64,000 nucleotides of DNA from Streptomyces sp. SKN60 (GCF_026236535.1 NZ_JAHTMW010000007.1:62001-126000); one strand, 5' to 3'; positions 40,589 through 50,260 are shown, counted from the stretch's first letter. Translations and numbers: made by a program. Notes: generated by a model not told the origin, from the letters alone.

Positions 40589-42249
40589 CAGAACTCCCCC
40601 GAGGTCCGGTCGGAGCGCAGCCGTTCGAGCAGCAGCAGGGACACCGCGCACACCACCATCAGAATCGTCGAAAGGGCCATCGCCTGGCCGTAGTTGAGCT
40701 CACCGGGCCGGCCGAGCAGCCGCGCCACGGCGACCGGCAGGGTCGGGTTGTCGGGCCGCGCGATGAACACGGTCGCCCCGAACTCGCCGAGCGACACGGC
40801 GAACGCGAACCCGGCGGCGATCAGCAGCGCCCGCCGCACCAGCGGCAGGTCGACCTCCCGCCAGGCCCGCCACGGCGACGCCCCGAGCACGGCCGCCGCC
40901 TCCCGCAGCCGCTCGTCGACCGCGCGCAGCACCGGCAGCATGGTCCGCACGACGAACGGCACCCCGACGAGCGCCTGCGCGAGCGGTACGAGGATCCAGC
41001 TGGCCCGCAGGTCGAGCGGCGGCTCGTCGAGGGTGATGAGGAAGCCGAAACCGACCGTCACCGCGGACACCCCGAGCGGCAGCATCAGCAGCGCGTCGAA
41101 GCCGCGCACCAGCCGGCCCGCCCGCCGGGTGAGGGCCGCCGCGGCGAGCCCGCCGATGACGACGGCGATGCCGGTCGCGGCGAGCGCGTACTGCAGCGAG
41201 TTCACGATGGTGTCGGTCAGCGGCACGAGGAAGGTGCCGCCCTCGTCGACCTGCCCGAGCGCCCGGTAGTAGTCCACGCCGTAGCCGTCGGAGGTGGCGA
41301 AGGAGCGCTCCACGAGCACGCCGAGCGGAGCGAGGATCAGCAGCGCGACGGACAGCAGGACGCCGCCGAGCAGCGCCCACTGGCCCGCGCCCTGCGGGCG
41401 GCGGGCGGTGCGCTCGGCCGGGACGAGGCGCAGCGCCGTCTCCCGGCGCCGCACCACGCGCGCGTGCACCATGAGGATCGCGCCGACGGCGACGAACTGC
41501 ACCATGGTGAGCACGGCGGCCGTGGACAGCTGGAGCCGGTCGGCGGTCTGCCGGTAGATCTCGGTCTCCAGGGTGGAGTACGCGGGGCCGCCGAGGATCT
41601 GCACGATGCCGAAGGAGCTCGCGGTGAACAGGAACACCATGAGCGCGGCGGCGGCCACGGACGGCCCGAGCGCGGGCAGCGTCACGGTCCGCCAGGCCCG
41701 CCAGCGGGACGCGCCGAGGACCCGGGCGGCCTCCTCCTGGCGCGGGTCGAGCTGCGACCAGAGGCCGCCGACGGTGCGGACGACGACCGCGTAGTTGAAG
41801 AAGACATGGGCGAGCAGGATCGCCCAGACGCTGGTGTCGAGGCGCAGCCCCCACCAGTCGTCGAGCAGCCCGCGCCGCCCGACGAGCGCCAGGAACGCCG
41901 TGCCGACCATCACCGTCGGCAGCACGAACGGCACCGTGACCACGGCCCGCAGCACCCGCTTGCCGGGGAAGTCGAACCGTGCGAAGACATACGCGCCGGG
42001 CAGCGCGACGAGCAGGGTGAGCGCCGTGGAGGCGAGGGCCTGCCACAGCGTGAACCACAGGACGTCGAGGATCTCCGGCCGGCTCAGCGTCTCGCCGAAC
42101 CGCCCGAGCTCCCACCGCCCGTCCGGCCTGAGCCCGCGCTCCACGATGGAGACGACGGGCCAGGCGAAGAACACGGCGAAGAACACGACGGGCAGGACCA
42201 TCAGTCCCAGCCGCGTCGCGCTCCCCGCCGCGCTCCCCCGACGCGTCAC
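40588..42249 (-). CDS. thiP: Thiamine ABC transporter permease, fused two-domain
   Basis: About 553 residues from the GTG at 42249; upstream GTGs at 42300 and 42312 are in frame but inside the thiB end. Twelve or so helices form two permease halves, each with an EAA loop: EEAARVLGASRWRAWRTVTL and REAAAVLGASPWRAWREVDL. This fused form is normal for ThiP and for FbpB-type iron permeases. YGQAMALSTILMVVCAVSLL near the end is family-typical. It sits between ThiB and ThiQ. Confidence 0.88.
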   Translation of the reverse strand: MTRRGSAAGSATRLGLMVLPVVFFAVFFAWPVVSIVERGLRPDGRWELGRFGETLSRPEILDVLWFTLWQALASTALTLLVALPGAYVFARFDFPGKRVLRAVVTVPFVLPTVMVGTAFLALVGRRGLLDDWWGLRLDTSVWAILLAHVFFNYAVVVRTVGGLWSQLDPRQEEAARVLGASRWRAWRTVTLPALGPSVAAAALMVFLFTASSFGIVQILGGPAYSTLETEIYRQTADRLQLSTAAVLTMVQFVAVGAILMVHARVVRRRETALRLVPAERTARRPQGAGQWALLGGVLLSVALLILAPLGVLVERSFATSDGYGVDYYRALGQVDEGGTFLVPLTDTIVNSLQYALAATGIAVVIGGLAAAALTRRAGRLVRGFDALLMLPLGVSAVTVGFGFLITLDEPPLDLRASWILVPLAQALVGVPFVVRTMLPVLRAVDERLREAAAVLGASPWRAWREVDLPLVRRALLIAAGFAFAVSLGEFGATVFIARPDNPTLPVAVARLLGRPGELNYGQAMALSTILMVVCAVSLLLLERLRSDRTSGEF

Positions 42250-42275
42250 GCTTCCGCGACGCGTACGGCGGGCGG

Positions 42276-43376
42276 CTACTTCAGGACGAGCGAGGTCCAC
42301 TGCTGGATCCACTGGTCACGGTTGTCGGCGATCTTCTTCGGCGCCATCGTCTCGGGCTTCTCGATCACCACACCGTGCTTGGTGAACAGCTCGGGGAGCG
42401 TCGCGTCGTTCGTCACCGGGTTGACGAACATCTGCAGCGGCATGTCGTCCTGGAACTTCTTCGAGATGAGGAAGTCGATCAGCTTCTTGCCGCCCTCGGG
42501 GTTCTTCGCCCCGTTCAGCAGGCCCGCGAACTCGGTCTGCCGGAAGCAGGTGCCGGTGGACACGCCGGTCGGCGCGACCTTCGGCTGCGGCTCCGCGTAC
42601 AGCACCTCGACCGGCGGGGAGGACGCGTACGACACGACGAGCGGGCGGTCGCCCTTGGCCTTCTTGCCGCCGGCCGAGCCGGAGAACTCCTGGTTGTAGG
42701 CGAGCTCCCAGCTGTCGACGGTCTTCACGCCGTTGGCCTTGAGCTTCTTCCAGTAGTCCGGCCAGCCTTCGTCCCCGTACTTCGCGGCCGTGCCGAGCAG
42801 GAAGCCGAGGCCCGGGGAGGACCGCTCCGGGTTCTCCGTGACCAGCAGGTCCTTGTACGCGGGCTTCGCGAGGTCGTCGAAGCTCTGCGGCGGCGCCAGC
42901 TTCTTGTCCGCGAAGTACTGCTTGTCGTAGTTGACGCAGATGTCGCCGGAGTCGATCGGTGTGACCCGGTGCTGCTCCTTGTCGAGCTGCAGCTCCGCCG
43001 GGATCCGGCCCAGGCCCTGCGCCTCGTACGGGACGAAGATGCCGTTGTCGAGGGCGCGGGACAGCAGCGTGTTGTCCACGCCGAAGAAGACGTCGCCCTG
43101 CGGGGAGCCCTTGGTCAGGATCTCCTTGTTGACGGCCTCGCCGGCGTCGCCGCTCTTGAGCACCTTGACCGTGAGACCGGTCTGCTTGGTGAACTCCGCG
43201 AGCACCTCCTTGGAGGCGTTGAAGGAGTCGTGGCTGACGAGGGTCACGGTCTTCGGCATGGGCTGGTCGGTCTTGCCGGCCGCCTCCCGCGCGTCGTCCG
43301 TGCCACCGCACGCGGCGAGGGTGGTGACGCCGAGCGCCGCGACGAGCGCGGCGGCGGCCGCCTTCCTGATGTTCAC
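42276..43376 (-). CDS. thiB: Thiamine-binding lipoprotein of ABC transporter
   Basis: 366 residues from a GTG at 43376 with AGGAGG eight bases upstream. The signal peptide ends in a lipobox (LAAC). The mature part shows KTVTLVSHDSFNASKEVLAE, GDVFFGVDNTLLSRAL, DSGDICVNYDKQYF and YASSPPVEVLYAE, which fit ThiB. It captures thiamine or its phosphates outside the membrane. A TPP riboswitch and a strong hairpin in the leader predict shut-off when cellular TPP is high. Confidence 0.93.
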   Translation of the reverse strand: MNIRKAAAAALVAALGVTTLAACGGTDDAREAAGKTDQPMPKTVTLVSHDSFNASKEVLAEFTKQTGLTVKVLKSGDAGEAVNKEILTKGSPQGDVFFGVDNTLLSRALDNGIFVPYEAQGLGRIPAELQLDKEQHRVTPIDSGDICVNYDKQYFADKKLAPPQSFDDLAKPAYKDLLVTENPERSSPGLGFLLGTAAKYGDEGWPDYWKKLKANGVKTVDSWELAYNQEFSGSAGGKKAKGDRPLVVSYASSPPVEVLYAEPQPKVAPTGVSTGTCFRQTEFAGLLNGAKNPEGGKKLIDFLISKKFQDDMPLQMFVNPVTNDATLPELFTKHGVVIEKPETMAPKKIADNRDQWIQQWTSLVLK

Positions 43377-43413
43377 GTGAATGTCCTCCTGGGTGTGACC
43401 AGAAGGAGACGCG

Positions 43414-43452
43414 GCCCTGCCCGCGTCCGGGTATACCGGGCGCGGGCAGGGC
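43414..43452 (-). terminator. Expression-platform hairpin between riboswitch and thiB
   Basis: Two 17-base arms (43414-43430 and 43436-43452) pair with a single mismatch or wobble around a five-base loop (GTATA on the plus strand). It lies about 20 bases after the TPP aptamer and 38 before the thiB start. There is no U-run, so it may act as a Rho-independent-like terminator or by blocking ribosome access. Confidence 0.7.
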
Positions 43453-43472
43453 GCAACAGCTCGAGTTACGAC

Positions 43473-43563
43473 CGAACTTCCTACCCAGAATGACCTGGGC
43501 AAGGTTCAGAGGGTCTGCGGTCTACGGTTACCGCACTCTCAGCGCTGTGGCGCTCCCCTGTCG
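43473..43563 (-). promoter_or_regulatory. TPP riboswitch (THI element)
   Basis: Read on the minus strand, conserved aptamer blocks appear in order: ACAGGGGAGC, GCTGAGAG, a variable stem with GCGGTAACCGTAGACCGC, ACCCTCTGAACCT, a short stem TGCCCAGGTCATTCTGGG, and TAGGAAG. These match the TPP aptamer nearly base for base. It lies upstream of thiB, whose substrate fits the ligand. Confidence 0.97.
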
Positions 43564-43598
43564 GATGATGAAGATGTGTTCGAGCTCAGAGTACAAGG

Positions 43599-44711
43599 TC
43601 AGCGTTCGGCGGCGGCCAGCTGTCCACAGGCGCCGTCGATCTCCTGACCGCGGGTGTCACGGACGGTGACCGGGACGCCGTGGCGGGCGATCGCCTCGAC
43701 GAACGCCTTCTCGTCCTCGGGGCGGGACGCCGTCCACTTCGAGCCGGGCGTCGGGTTCAGCGGGATCAGGTTGACGTGCACCCGCTTGCCCTTGAGGAGG
43801 CGGCCGAGGAGGTCGCCCCGCCAGGCCTGGTCGTTGATGTCGCGGATCAGGGCGTACTCGATGGAGATCCGGCGGCCGGACTTCTCCGCGTACTCCCAGG
43901 CCGCGTCGAGGACCTCGCGGACCTTCCAGCGGGTGTTCACCGGTACGAGGGTGTCGCGCAGCTCGTCGTCCGGCGCGTGCAGCGAGACCGCGAGCCGGCA
44001 CTTGAAGCCCTCGTCGGCGAACCGCCGCATCGCCGGCACCAGGCCGACCGTGGACACGGTGATCCCGCGCTGCGACAGGCCCAGGCCGTCCGGCTCGGGG
44101 TCGGTGAGGCGGCGGATCGCGCCGACGACCCGCTTGTAGTTGGCGAGCGGCTCGCCCATCCCCATGAACACGATGTTCGAAAGCCGCGCCGGGCCTCCCG
44201 GCACCTCGCCGTCGCGCAGCGCGCGCATCCCGTCGACGATCTGGTGCACGATCTCCGCCGTCGACAGGTTCCGGTCGAGACCGGCCTGCCCCGTCGCGCA
44301 GAACGGACAGTTCATGCCGCAGCCGGCCTGCGAGGAGATGCACATCGTCACCCGGTCCGGGTAGCGCATGAGCACCGACTCGACGAGCGTGCCGTCGTGC
44401 AGCCGCCACAGCGTCTTACGGGTGGTGTCGTCGTCGCACGAGACGTGCCGCACCACCGACATCAGGTCGGGCAGCAGCTCCCCCGCGAGCTTCTCGCGCG
44501 AGGCGGCGGGAATGTCGGTCCACTCCGCCGGGTCGTGCGCGTAGCGCGCGAAGTAGTGCGTCGACAGCTGCTTGGCGCGGAACGGCTTCTCGCCGATCGC
44601 GGCGACCGCCTCCTTGCGCTCGGCGGGCGACAGGTCGGCGAGGTGCCGCGGGGGCTGCTTGGCTCCCCGCGGGGCGACGAAAGTGAGTTCTCCGGGAAGC
44701 GGGCGGGCCAC
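43599..44711 (-). CDS. rlmN: 23S rRNA (adenine-2503-C2)-methyltransferase
   Basis: 370 residues. The radical SAM cluster motif CGMNCPFC gives C131, C135 and C138. [16 protein letters not shown] is the RNA-binding N-domain, [15 protein letters not shown] and [19 protein letters not shown] are family marks, and the second catalytic Cys is in EIDGACGQL near the end. It methylates A2503 of 23S rRNA and A37 of some tRNAs. The GTG at 44711 has GGAG upstream. It lies 179 bases after cdsA, behind a hairpin, and just above the thiamine operon leader. Confidence 0.96.
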   Translation of the reverse strand: MARPLPGELTFVAPRGAKQPPRHLADLSPAERKEAVAAIGEKPFRAKQLSTHYFARYAHDPAEWTDIPAASREKLAGELLPDLMSVVRHVSCDDDTTRKTLWRLHDGTLVESVLMRYPDRVTMCISSQAGCGMNCPFCATGQAGLDRNLSTAEIVHQIVDGMRALRDGEVPGGPARLSNIVFMGMGEPLANYKRVVGAIRRLTDPEPDGLGLSQRGITVSTVGLVPAMRRFADEGFKCRLAVSLHAPDDELRDTLVPVNTRWKVREVLDAAWEYAEKSGRRISIEYALIRDINDQAWRGDLLGRLLKGKRVHVNLIPLNPTPGSKWTASRPEDEKAFVEAIARHGVPVTVRDTRGQEIDGACGQLAAAER

Positions 44712-44835
44712 GACGGGTGTCTCCTCAGAACGACGAGGTCTGACGCCACCCAGGGGGCGGGGAGCACGGCGGGACGTTGCCGGAGCCGGAGCCAGGAGAC
44801 CTCACGGGATCGTCCCCGCGGGCGGCGGGGCGTAC

Positions 44836-44868
44836 GAAGGGCCCGCGACACCGGGTCGCGAGCCCTTC
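44836..44868 (-). terminator. Hairpin after cdsA
   Basis: GAAGGGCCCGCGAC (44836-44849) pairs with GTCGCGAGCCCTTC (44855-44868) with one mismatch. It lies 22 bases past the cdsA stop at 44891. The rest of the 44712-44890 gap holds no gene that I can support. Confidence 0.8.
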
Positions 44869-44890
44869 CAGAGTACCTGTTGCGCGCCCG

Positions 44891-46075
44891 TCAGCCGCTG
44901 CCCACGAACAGGACCAGCAGCAGCCACACCACCGGCGCCGTCGGCAGCAGCGAGTCCAGCCGGTCCATGATGCCGCCGTGGCCCGGGAGCAGCGTGCCCA
45001 TGTCCTTGATGCCCAGGTCACGCTTGATCATCGACTCGCCCAGGTCGCCGAGCGTCGCGCTCGCCGCCACCGCGAGGCCGAGCAGCAGACCCTGCCACCA
45101 GGCACCGTCGTCGATCAGGAACTCCATGCACAGCGCGCCCGCCGCCATCGCGAACGCCACCGCGCCGACCAGACCCTCACGGGTCTTGCCGGGGCTGATC
45201 CGCGGCGCCAGCTTGTGCTTGCCGAACCGCCAGCCCACCGCGTACGCGCCGGTGTCCGACACCACCGTGAGCAGCAGGAACGTCAGCACCCGCTGCGGAC
45301 CGTCGTCCGCGGTCAGCAGCAGCGCCACGAACGTCGCCAGGAACGGCACGTAGAACGCGGCGAACACACCCGCCGTGACGTCCTTCAGATAACCCTCGGG
45401 GGGCTCCGTCATCCGCCACACCAGGACGGCGAGCGCCGTCAGCGCCATCGCCACCCACGCGCCCTCGGGGCCGCGCACATAGCCGGCGACGACCATCGCC
45501 GCACCGCCGACCGCGAGCGGCACCAGCGGCGCCTTGATGGACTTGCGCTCCTGCAGCCGCGAGGTCAGCTCCCACAGGCCCACGACCACGGCGACCGCTA
45601 TCACGCCGACGAACGCCGGCTTCCAGATGAACAGCGACGCGATGATCACCGCGCCGAGCCCCAGGCCGACCCCTATCGCCGCGCCCAGGTCACGGCCCGC
45701 GCTCTTCTTCTGCCGCGGCTGCTGCCGGGGCGAAGGAGCGGGCGGCGGCTGGGAGGGGCTGGACATGGGCTCCTGCGAAAACTCGTACGGAGGGTGCTCG
45801 TGCTGCGGGTGCTCGTGCTGCGGGTGCTCGTGCTGCGGGTGCTCGTGCGGCGTCTCGTCACGGAACAGGGGACCGCTCGGCAGAGCGGCCCCCCGGTCGT
45901 GATCGTCCTGGTTGTCGCCGGCGGAAACGTCGGACACGATGGGCATGGGCCGAGTCTGCGCCGCCTGCCGCCCATCGTGGGCGGGACCCGCCGGGGCAGG
46001 CCCCTGGTCGGGTCCCCCGAAGCCGGATCCGGCCGGGGACCCCCAGGCCGGGGACCCCCAGGATGAGTCGTTCAT
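44891..46075 (-). CDS. cdsA: Phosphatidate cytidylyltransferase (CDP-diglyceride synthase)
   Basis: 394 residues. A disordered, polar N-terminal region of about 130 residues carries a HEHPQ repeat. About eight membrane helices follow. The CTP-transferase signature is complete: SMIKRDLGIKDMGTLLPGHG then GIMDRLDS, preceded by SDTGAYAVGWRFGKHKLAP. It makes CDP-diacylglycerol for phospholipid synthesis. The first helix-containing segment starts near residue 135, so the core is of usual length. The ATG shares one base with the frr stop, so the two are translationally coupled. Confidence 0.96.
   Translation of the reverse strand: MNDSSWGSPAWGSPAGSGFGGPDQGPAPAGPAHDGRQAAQTRPMPIVSDVSAGDNQDDHDRGAALPSGPLFRDETPHEHPQHEHPQHEHPQHEHPPYEFSQEPMSSPSQPPPAPSPRQQPRQKKSAGRDLGAAIGVGLGLGAVIIASLFIWKPAFVGVIAVAVVVGLWELTSRLQERKSIKAPLVPLAVGGAAMVVAGYVRGPEGAWVAMALTALAVLVWRMTEPPEGYLKDVTAGVFAAFYVPFLATFVALLLTADDGPQRVLTFLLLTVVSDTGAYAVGWRFGKHKLAPRISPGKTREGLVGAVAFAMAAGALCMEFLIDDGAWWQGLLLGLAVAASATLGDLGESMIKRDLGIKDMGTLLPGHGGIMDRLDSLLPTAPVVWLLLVLFVGSG
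45793..45850. repeat. 15-base tandem repeat encoding HEHPQ in cdsA
   Basis: Three exact copies of GGTGCTCGTGCTGCG (45793-45837) and a shorter fourth (to 45850). On the coding strand they specify HEHPQ three times and then HEHPP, around residues 76-95 of CdsA. Confidence 0.92.
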
Positions 46076-46632
46076 CAGACCTCGAGGAGCTCGGCTTCCT
46101 TGTGCTTCAGCAGCTCGTCCACCTGCGCCACGAACTTCGCGGTGGTGTCGTCGAGCTCCTTCTCGCCACGACGGCCCTCGTCCTCGCCGACCTCGCCGTC
46201 CTTGACGAGCTTGTCGATGGCCTCCTTGGCCTTGCGACGCACGGCGCGGATCGAGACCTTGGCGTCCTCGGCCTTGGTCTTGGCGACCTTGATGTAGTCG
46301 CGGCGGCGCTCCTCGGTCAGCTCGGGGAACACCACGCGGATGATGCTGCCGTCGTTGCTCGGGTTGACGCCGAGGTCCGAGTCGCGGATGGCCTGCTCGA
46401 TGTTGCGCAGCGCGCTCTTGTCGAACGGGGTCACCACGGCCATGCGCGGCTCCGGCACCGAGAACGACGCCAGCTGGTTGATGGGCGTGATGGCGCCGTA
46501 GTAGTCGGCCACGATCTTGTTGAACATCGCCGGGTGCGCACGGCCGGTGCGGATCGCCGCGAAGTCGTCCTTGGCGACCAGGACGGCCTTCTCCATCTTC
46601 TCCTCGGCCTCGAGGAGGGTCTCTTCGATCAC
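46075..46632 (-). CDS. frr: Ribosome recycling factor
   Basis: 185 residues from the second of two adjacent GTG codons (46632), which gives the family start [17 protein letters not shown] and best spacing to [22 protein letters not shown] and [19 protein letters not shown] are conserved blocks; the C-terminal helix has [19 protein letters not shown]. With EF-G it releases ribosomes after termination. It follows pyrH in the usual order. Confidence 0.97.
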   Translation of the reverse strand: MIEETLLEAEEKMEKAVLVAKDDFAAIRTGRAHPAMFNKIVADYYGAITPINQLASFSVPEPRMAVVTPFDKSALRNIEQAIRDSDLGVNPSNDGSIIRVVFPELTEERRRDYIKVAKTKAEDAKVSIRAVRRKAKEAIDKLVKDGEVGEDEGRRGEKELDDTTAKFVAQVDELLKHKEAELLEV

Positions 46633-46763
46633 CACTTGCTCCTGCGTGTCGTCGCGTTGTGTCCTGCACGGTGTACGACCGGCAGGGCTCTGTCCATCCC
46701 CCTCGCGGAGCGCGTCCCCCTCACGGGGGCGGGTACCCCGCGCGGGGCGGTTCCCGGTTCGGG

Positions 46764-47528
46764 TCAGGCCCGGGTGCCCTGGTCGCTCACGAGCGTGCCG
46801 ATCTTCTCACCCTTCACGGCGCGCGCGATATTGCCCTCGGCGAGGAGCTCGAAGACGAGGATCGGGAGGTTGTTGTCGCGGCACAGGGTGATGGCGGTGG
46901 CGTCGGCGACCTTCAGGTCGCGGGCGAGCACCTCGCCGTACTCGAGCGCGTCGAACTTCACCGCGTCGGGGTTCCGCTTCGGGTCGGAGTCGTAGACCCC
47001 GTCGACCCCGTTCTTGCCCATCAGCAGGGCCTCGGCGTCGATCTCCAGGGCGCGCTGGGCGGCGGTCGTGTCCGTGGAGAAGTACGGCATGCCCATACCG
47101 GCGCCGAAGATGACCACGCGGCCCTTCTCCAGGTGCCGCACGGCGCGCAGCGGGATGTACGGCTCGGCGACCTGCCCCATGGTGATGGCGGTCTGCACGC
47201 GCGAGTCGATGCCCTCCTTCTCCAGGAAGTCCTGGAGGGCGAGGCAGTTCATCACGGTGCCGAGCATGCCCATGTAGTCGGACCGGGCCCGGTCCATGCC
47301 GCGCTGCTGGAGCTCGGCGCCGCGGAAGAAGTTGCCGCCGCCGATCACGATCGCGATCTCGGCGCCGTCGCGGACGACGGCGGCGATCTCGCGCGCGATC
47401 GCGTGCACGACATCCGGGTCGACCCCGAGGCCGGTGCCCCCGGAGAAAGCCTCGCCGGACAGCTTCAGCATGAAGCGGCCGGCCTTTTTGCCGTTGTTGT
47501 CGTCGCCCTGTGCGGCGCCCTGATTCAT
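46764..47528 (-). CDS. pyrH: Uridylate kinase
   Basis: 254 residues from the ATG at 47528, chosen because AGGAG lies seven bases upstream; an earlier in-frame start at 47546 lacks this. [35 protein letters not shown] [18 protein letters not shown] and [14 protein letters not shown] are the amino-acid-kinase fold blocks of UMP kinase. It converts UMP to UDP. It lies between tsf and frr, with hairpins on the tsf side. Confidence 0.96.
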   Translation of the reverse strand: MNQGAAQGDDNNGKKAGRFMLKLSGEAFSGGTGLGVDPDVVHAIAREIAAVVRDGAEIAIVIGGGNFFRGAELQQRGMDRARSDYMGMLGTVMNCLALQDFLEKEGIDSRVQTAITMGQVAEPYIPLRAVRHLEKGRVVIFGAGMGMPYFSTDTTAAQRALEIDAEALLMGKNGVDGVYDSDPKRNPDAVKFDALEYGEVLARDLKVADATAITLCRDNNLPILVFELLAEGNIARAVKGEKIGTLVSDQGTRA

Positions 47529-47555
47529 GGAGATCTCCTCGTGCACATACGAAGA

Positions 47556-47602
47556 AGGCCATTGCCCTGGGGTCCTTGCGGTTTCCCGTACGGCAATGGC
47601 CT
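47556..47602 (-). terminator. Hairpin between tsf and pyrH
   Basis: AGGCCATTGCC (47556-47566) pairs exactly with GGCAATGGCCT (47592-47602) across a 25-base loop. On the minus strand it is followed by TCTTCG. It probably ends or attenuates the rpsB-tsf transcript before pyrH. Confidence 0.75.
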
Positions 47603-47686
47603 CCTCGTCAGATCTGCGGCCGTCCGGCGCGAACGCGGGCGGCTGCTTCAGACCCTACCGGGGTCCGGTGTCCGTTGCGTACGGAC

Positions 47687-48523
47687 TCAGATGCCGACCT
47701 TGATGCGGGTGAAGCGCTTCAGGGTGACACCGGCCTCGTCCAGAACCTTCTGGACGGTCTTCTTGTTGTCCAGCGCGTACGGCTGGCCGAGCAGCGTGGC
47801 GTCCTTGAAGAAGCCGTTGACGCGACCCTCGACGATCTTCGGGAGCGCGGCCTCGGGCTTGCCCTCGGCGCGGGTGGTCTCCTCGGCGACGCGACGCTCG
47901 GTCTCGACGACCTCGGCCGGGACGTCCTCCTTGGAGAGCCACTTCGGGGCGAACGCGGCGATGTGCTGCGCGACACCCTTCGCGACCTCGGCGTTCTCCT
48001 TGTCCAGCTCGACCAGGACACCGATCTGCGGCGGCAGGTCGGGCATGGTGCGGTGCATGTACGCGGAGACGAAGCCGTCGCCGTACTGCGCGAAGCGGTC
48101 GAGGACGATCTTCTCGCCGAGGTTGGCGTTGGCCTCGTCGACGAACGCCTGGACGGTCTTGCCGGCCTCGATCTCGGAGGCGAGCAGGGCGTCGAGGTCG
48201 GCCGGGGAGGTGGCGGCGACGTGCGCGGCCAGCGCGTTGGCGACGGCCAGGAACTTCTCGCCCTTGGCGACGAAGTCCGTCTCGCACTTCAGCTCGACCA
48301 GGACACCGGAGGTGTTGTCGTCGGCGATGAGGGAGACCACGGCGCCGTTCTCGGCGGAGCGGCCCTCACGCTTGGCGACACCCTTCTGGCCCTTGATGCG
48401 CAGGGCCTCGACGGCCTTGTCGACGTCGCCGTCGGCCTCGTCCAGGGCCTTCTTGCAGTCCATCATGCCGGCGCCGGTGAGCTCGCGGAGCTTCTTGACG
48501 TCAGCGGCGGTGTAGTTCGCCAT
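47687..48523 (-). CDS. tsf: Elongation factor Ts
   Basis: 278 residues. The N-terminal UBA-like part reads KKLRELTGAGMMDCKKALDE, followed by the EF-Tu-binding core with ALRIKGQKGVAKREGR and NCETDFVA-like ELKCETDFVAKGEKF. It exchanges GDP for GTP on EF-Tu. It lies downstream of rpsB as usual, with a terminator-like hairpin between them. Confidence 0.97.
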   Translation of the reverse strand: MANYTAADVKKLRELTGAGMMDCKKALDEADGDVDKAVEALRIKGQKGVAKREGRSAENGAVVSLIADDNTSGVLVELKCETDFVAKGEKFLAVANALAAHVAATSPADLDALLASEIEAGKTVQAFVDEANANLGEKIVLDRFAQYGDGFVSAYMHRTMPDLPPQIGVLVELDKENAEVAKGVAQHIAAFAPKWLSKEDVPAEVVETERRVAEETTRAEGKPEAALPKIVEGRVNGFFKDATLLGQPYALDNKKTVQKVLDEAGVTLKRFTRIKVGI

Positions 48524-48571
48524 GAGTCTGTTTCTCTCTCGAAGTCTGAAAGATCGGGCGGGTCACGGGTG

Positions 48572-48602
48572 GACGGCGGGGGCTTTGTGGGCCCCCGCCG
48601 TC
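48572..48602 (-). terminator. Hairpin between rpsB and tsf
   Basis: GACGGCGGGGGC (48572-48583) pairs exactly with GCCCCCGCCGTC (48591-48602), loop TTTGTGG. It probably attenuates transcription so that rpsB is expressed above tsf. Confidence 0.85.
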
Positions 48603-48633
48603 GTCACCCGCGAGTCCTGAGGGACCGGAAGGG

Positions 48634-49515
48634 TCAGGCCTGCTCGGCGTCCGCGGCCGGAGCCTCGGCGGTCTCGGCAGCGGCCTCGGCCGGCTTCTCG
48701 GCCTCGGCGGCGGCCGGGGCAGCCTCGTCGGCCTTCTTCTCGCCCTCGAGCAGGTCGCGCTCCCACTCGGCGAGCGGCTCGCCCGCGGCCTTCTCGCCCG
48801 GCTTCTGGTCGCCGGTCGCGGCGCCGGAACGGGCGATGAGGCCCTCGGCGACGGCGTCGGCGATCACGCGGGTGAGCAGGGTGACAGAGCGGATCGCGTC
48901 GTCGTTGCCCGGGATCTTGTAGTCGACCTCGTCGGGGTCGCAGTTGGTGTCGAGGATCGCGACGACCGGGATGTGGAGCTTGCGCGCCTCACCGACGGCG
49001 ATGTGCTCCTTCTTGGTGTCGACGATCCAGACGGCGCTTGGCACCTTCTGCATCTCGCGGATACCACCGAGGGTCTTCTCCAGCTTGGCCTTCTCGCGGG
49101 AGAGGACCAGGAGCTCCTTCTTGGTGAGGCCGGAGGCGGCCACGTCCTCGAAGTCGATCTGCTCGAGCTCCTTGAGGCGCTGCAGACGCTTGTAGACGGT
49201 CGAGAAGTTGGTGAGCATGCCGCCCAGCCAGCGCTGGTTCACGTACGGCATGCCGACGCGGGTCGCCTGCTCGGCGATGGCCTCCTGGGCCTGCTTCTTC
49301 GTACCGACGAACATGATGGAGCCGCCGTGCGCGACGGTCTCCTTGACGAACTCGTAGGCGCGGTCGATGTACGACAGCGACTGGAGCAGGTCGATGATGT
49401 AGATGCCGTTGCGCTCGGTGAAGATGAAGCGCTTCATCTTCGGGTTCCAGCGACGGGTCTGGTGACCGAAGTGGACGCCGCTCTCCAGCAGCTCCCGCAT
49501 CGTGACGACGGCCAT
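48634..49515 (-). CDS. rpsB: 30S ribosomal protein S2
   Basis: 293 residues from the ATG at 49515, with AAGGAG six bases before it; an ATG two codons earlier is also in frame. [20 protein letters not shown] and [17 protein letters not shown] begin the protein, and [19 protein letters not shown] and [19 protein letters not shown] are conserved. The last 55 residues are an Ala/Glu-rich extension absent from E. coli S2 but common in actinobacteria. The 253-base gap to the divergent M23-like gene should hold its promoter. Confidence 0.97.
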   Translation of the reverse strand: MAVVTMRELLESGVHFGHQTRRWNPKMKRFIFTERNGIYIIDLLQSLSYIDRAYEFVKETVAHGGSIMFVGTKKQAQEAIAEQATRVGMPYVNQRWLGGMLTNFSTVYKRLQRLKELEQIDFEDVAASGLTKKELLVLSREKAKLEKTLGGIREMQKVPSAVWIVDTKKEHIAVGEARKLHIPVVAILDTNCDPDEVDYKIPGNDDAIRSVTLLTRVIADAVAEGLIARSGAATGDQKPGEKAAGEPLAEWERDLLEGEKKADEAAPAAAEAEKPAEAAAETAEAPAADAEQA

Positions 49516-49768
49516 GGCCATCTCCTTGGTTTCTCGGTTGTGTTCCTGACGCCCCGGCGCGCCGTGCCACGAGGGACCGAAAGGCGCTGCCACCCGTCAC
49601 GAGGGACCGGTGGCGGGGCGTGCGAAGTCGACCCGGTGACCCGGGTCGCCATGGAAAGTGTACGGGACCCCGGGAGCGCCGGGTGACGCCGTTGTCCACA
49701 ACCGGGCGCTTGTCCACAGATTCCGCCGATGCCGGTCATGGGGTTCCCGGCCCGGGCAACCTGCCGTC

Positions 49769-50260
49769 ATGCACCAGATCCCGATGACCCTGCTGAACGC
49801 GCTGTCCCTGCTCACCCTGCTCACGGCGACCTGGCCGATCGGCCCGCCCCGCCCCGACATCCTCCGCGGCTGGGAGCCCCCACCGGGCCCGTACGCCGCC
49901 GGCCACCGCGGCCTCGACCTCGCGGCCCCACCCGGCACCCCGGTCCACGCCCCCGCCGCCGGCACCGTCACCTTCGCCGGCCCGGTCGGCGGCCAGGGCG
50001 TCCTCGTCCTCACCCTCCCGGGCACCGGCGACCCACCCCTCCGCACCACCTACGTCCCGGTGGACCCCCTCGTCCCCACGGGCACCACCGTCCGGACCGG
50101 CGACATCGTCGCCCGCGTCACCGAAGGCGGCACCCACTGCCCCGCGAGCTGCCTCCACTGGGGCCTCCTCCGCGGCGACACCTACCTGAACCCGCTGCGC
50201 CTGCTGGGCGCCGCGGGCCCGTCGCGCCTGCTGCCGGTCTGGGGGCGCGCACCTGAATGA
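49769..50260 (+). CDS. Small M23 (LytM)-like protein with altered zinc motif
   Basis: 163 residues from the ATG at 49769. An N-terminal hydrophobic helix (LLNALSLLTLLTATW) lacks basic residues but may act as a signal. The LytM core is HRGLDLAAPPGTPVHAPAAG (first His and Asp ligands), GGQGVLVLTLPG and CLHWGLLRGDTYLNPL. The usual HxH of the second zinc motif reads CxH here, so the first His is replaced by Cys. It may still bind zinc or may be an inactive cell-wall-binding relative. It stands alone between rpsB and a TetR gene, on the opposite strand to both. Confidence 0.85.
   Translation: MHQIPMTLLNALSLLTLLTATWPIGPPRPDILRGWEPPPGPYAAGHRGLDLAAPPGTPVHAPAAGTVTFAGPVGGQGVLVLTLPGTGDPPLRTTYVPVDPLVPTGTTVRTGDIVARVTEGGTHCPASCLHWGLLRGDTYLNPLRLLGAAGPSRLLPVWGRAPE

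Noticed and set aside
46716..46729. CCCCC-TCAC-GGGGG hairpin between pyrH and frr as a terminator
   Set aside because: Only five base pairs with no T-run; too weak to list.
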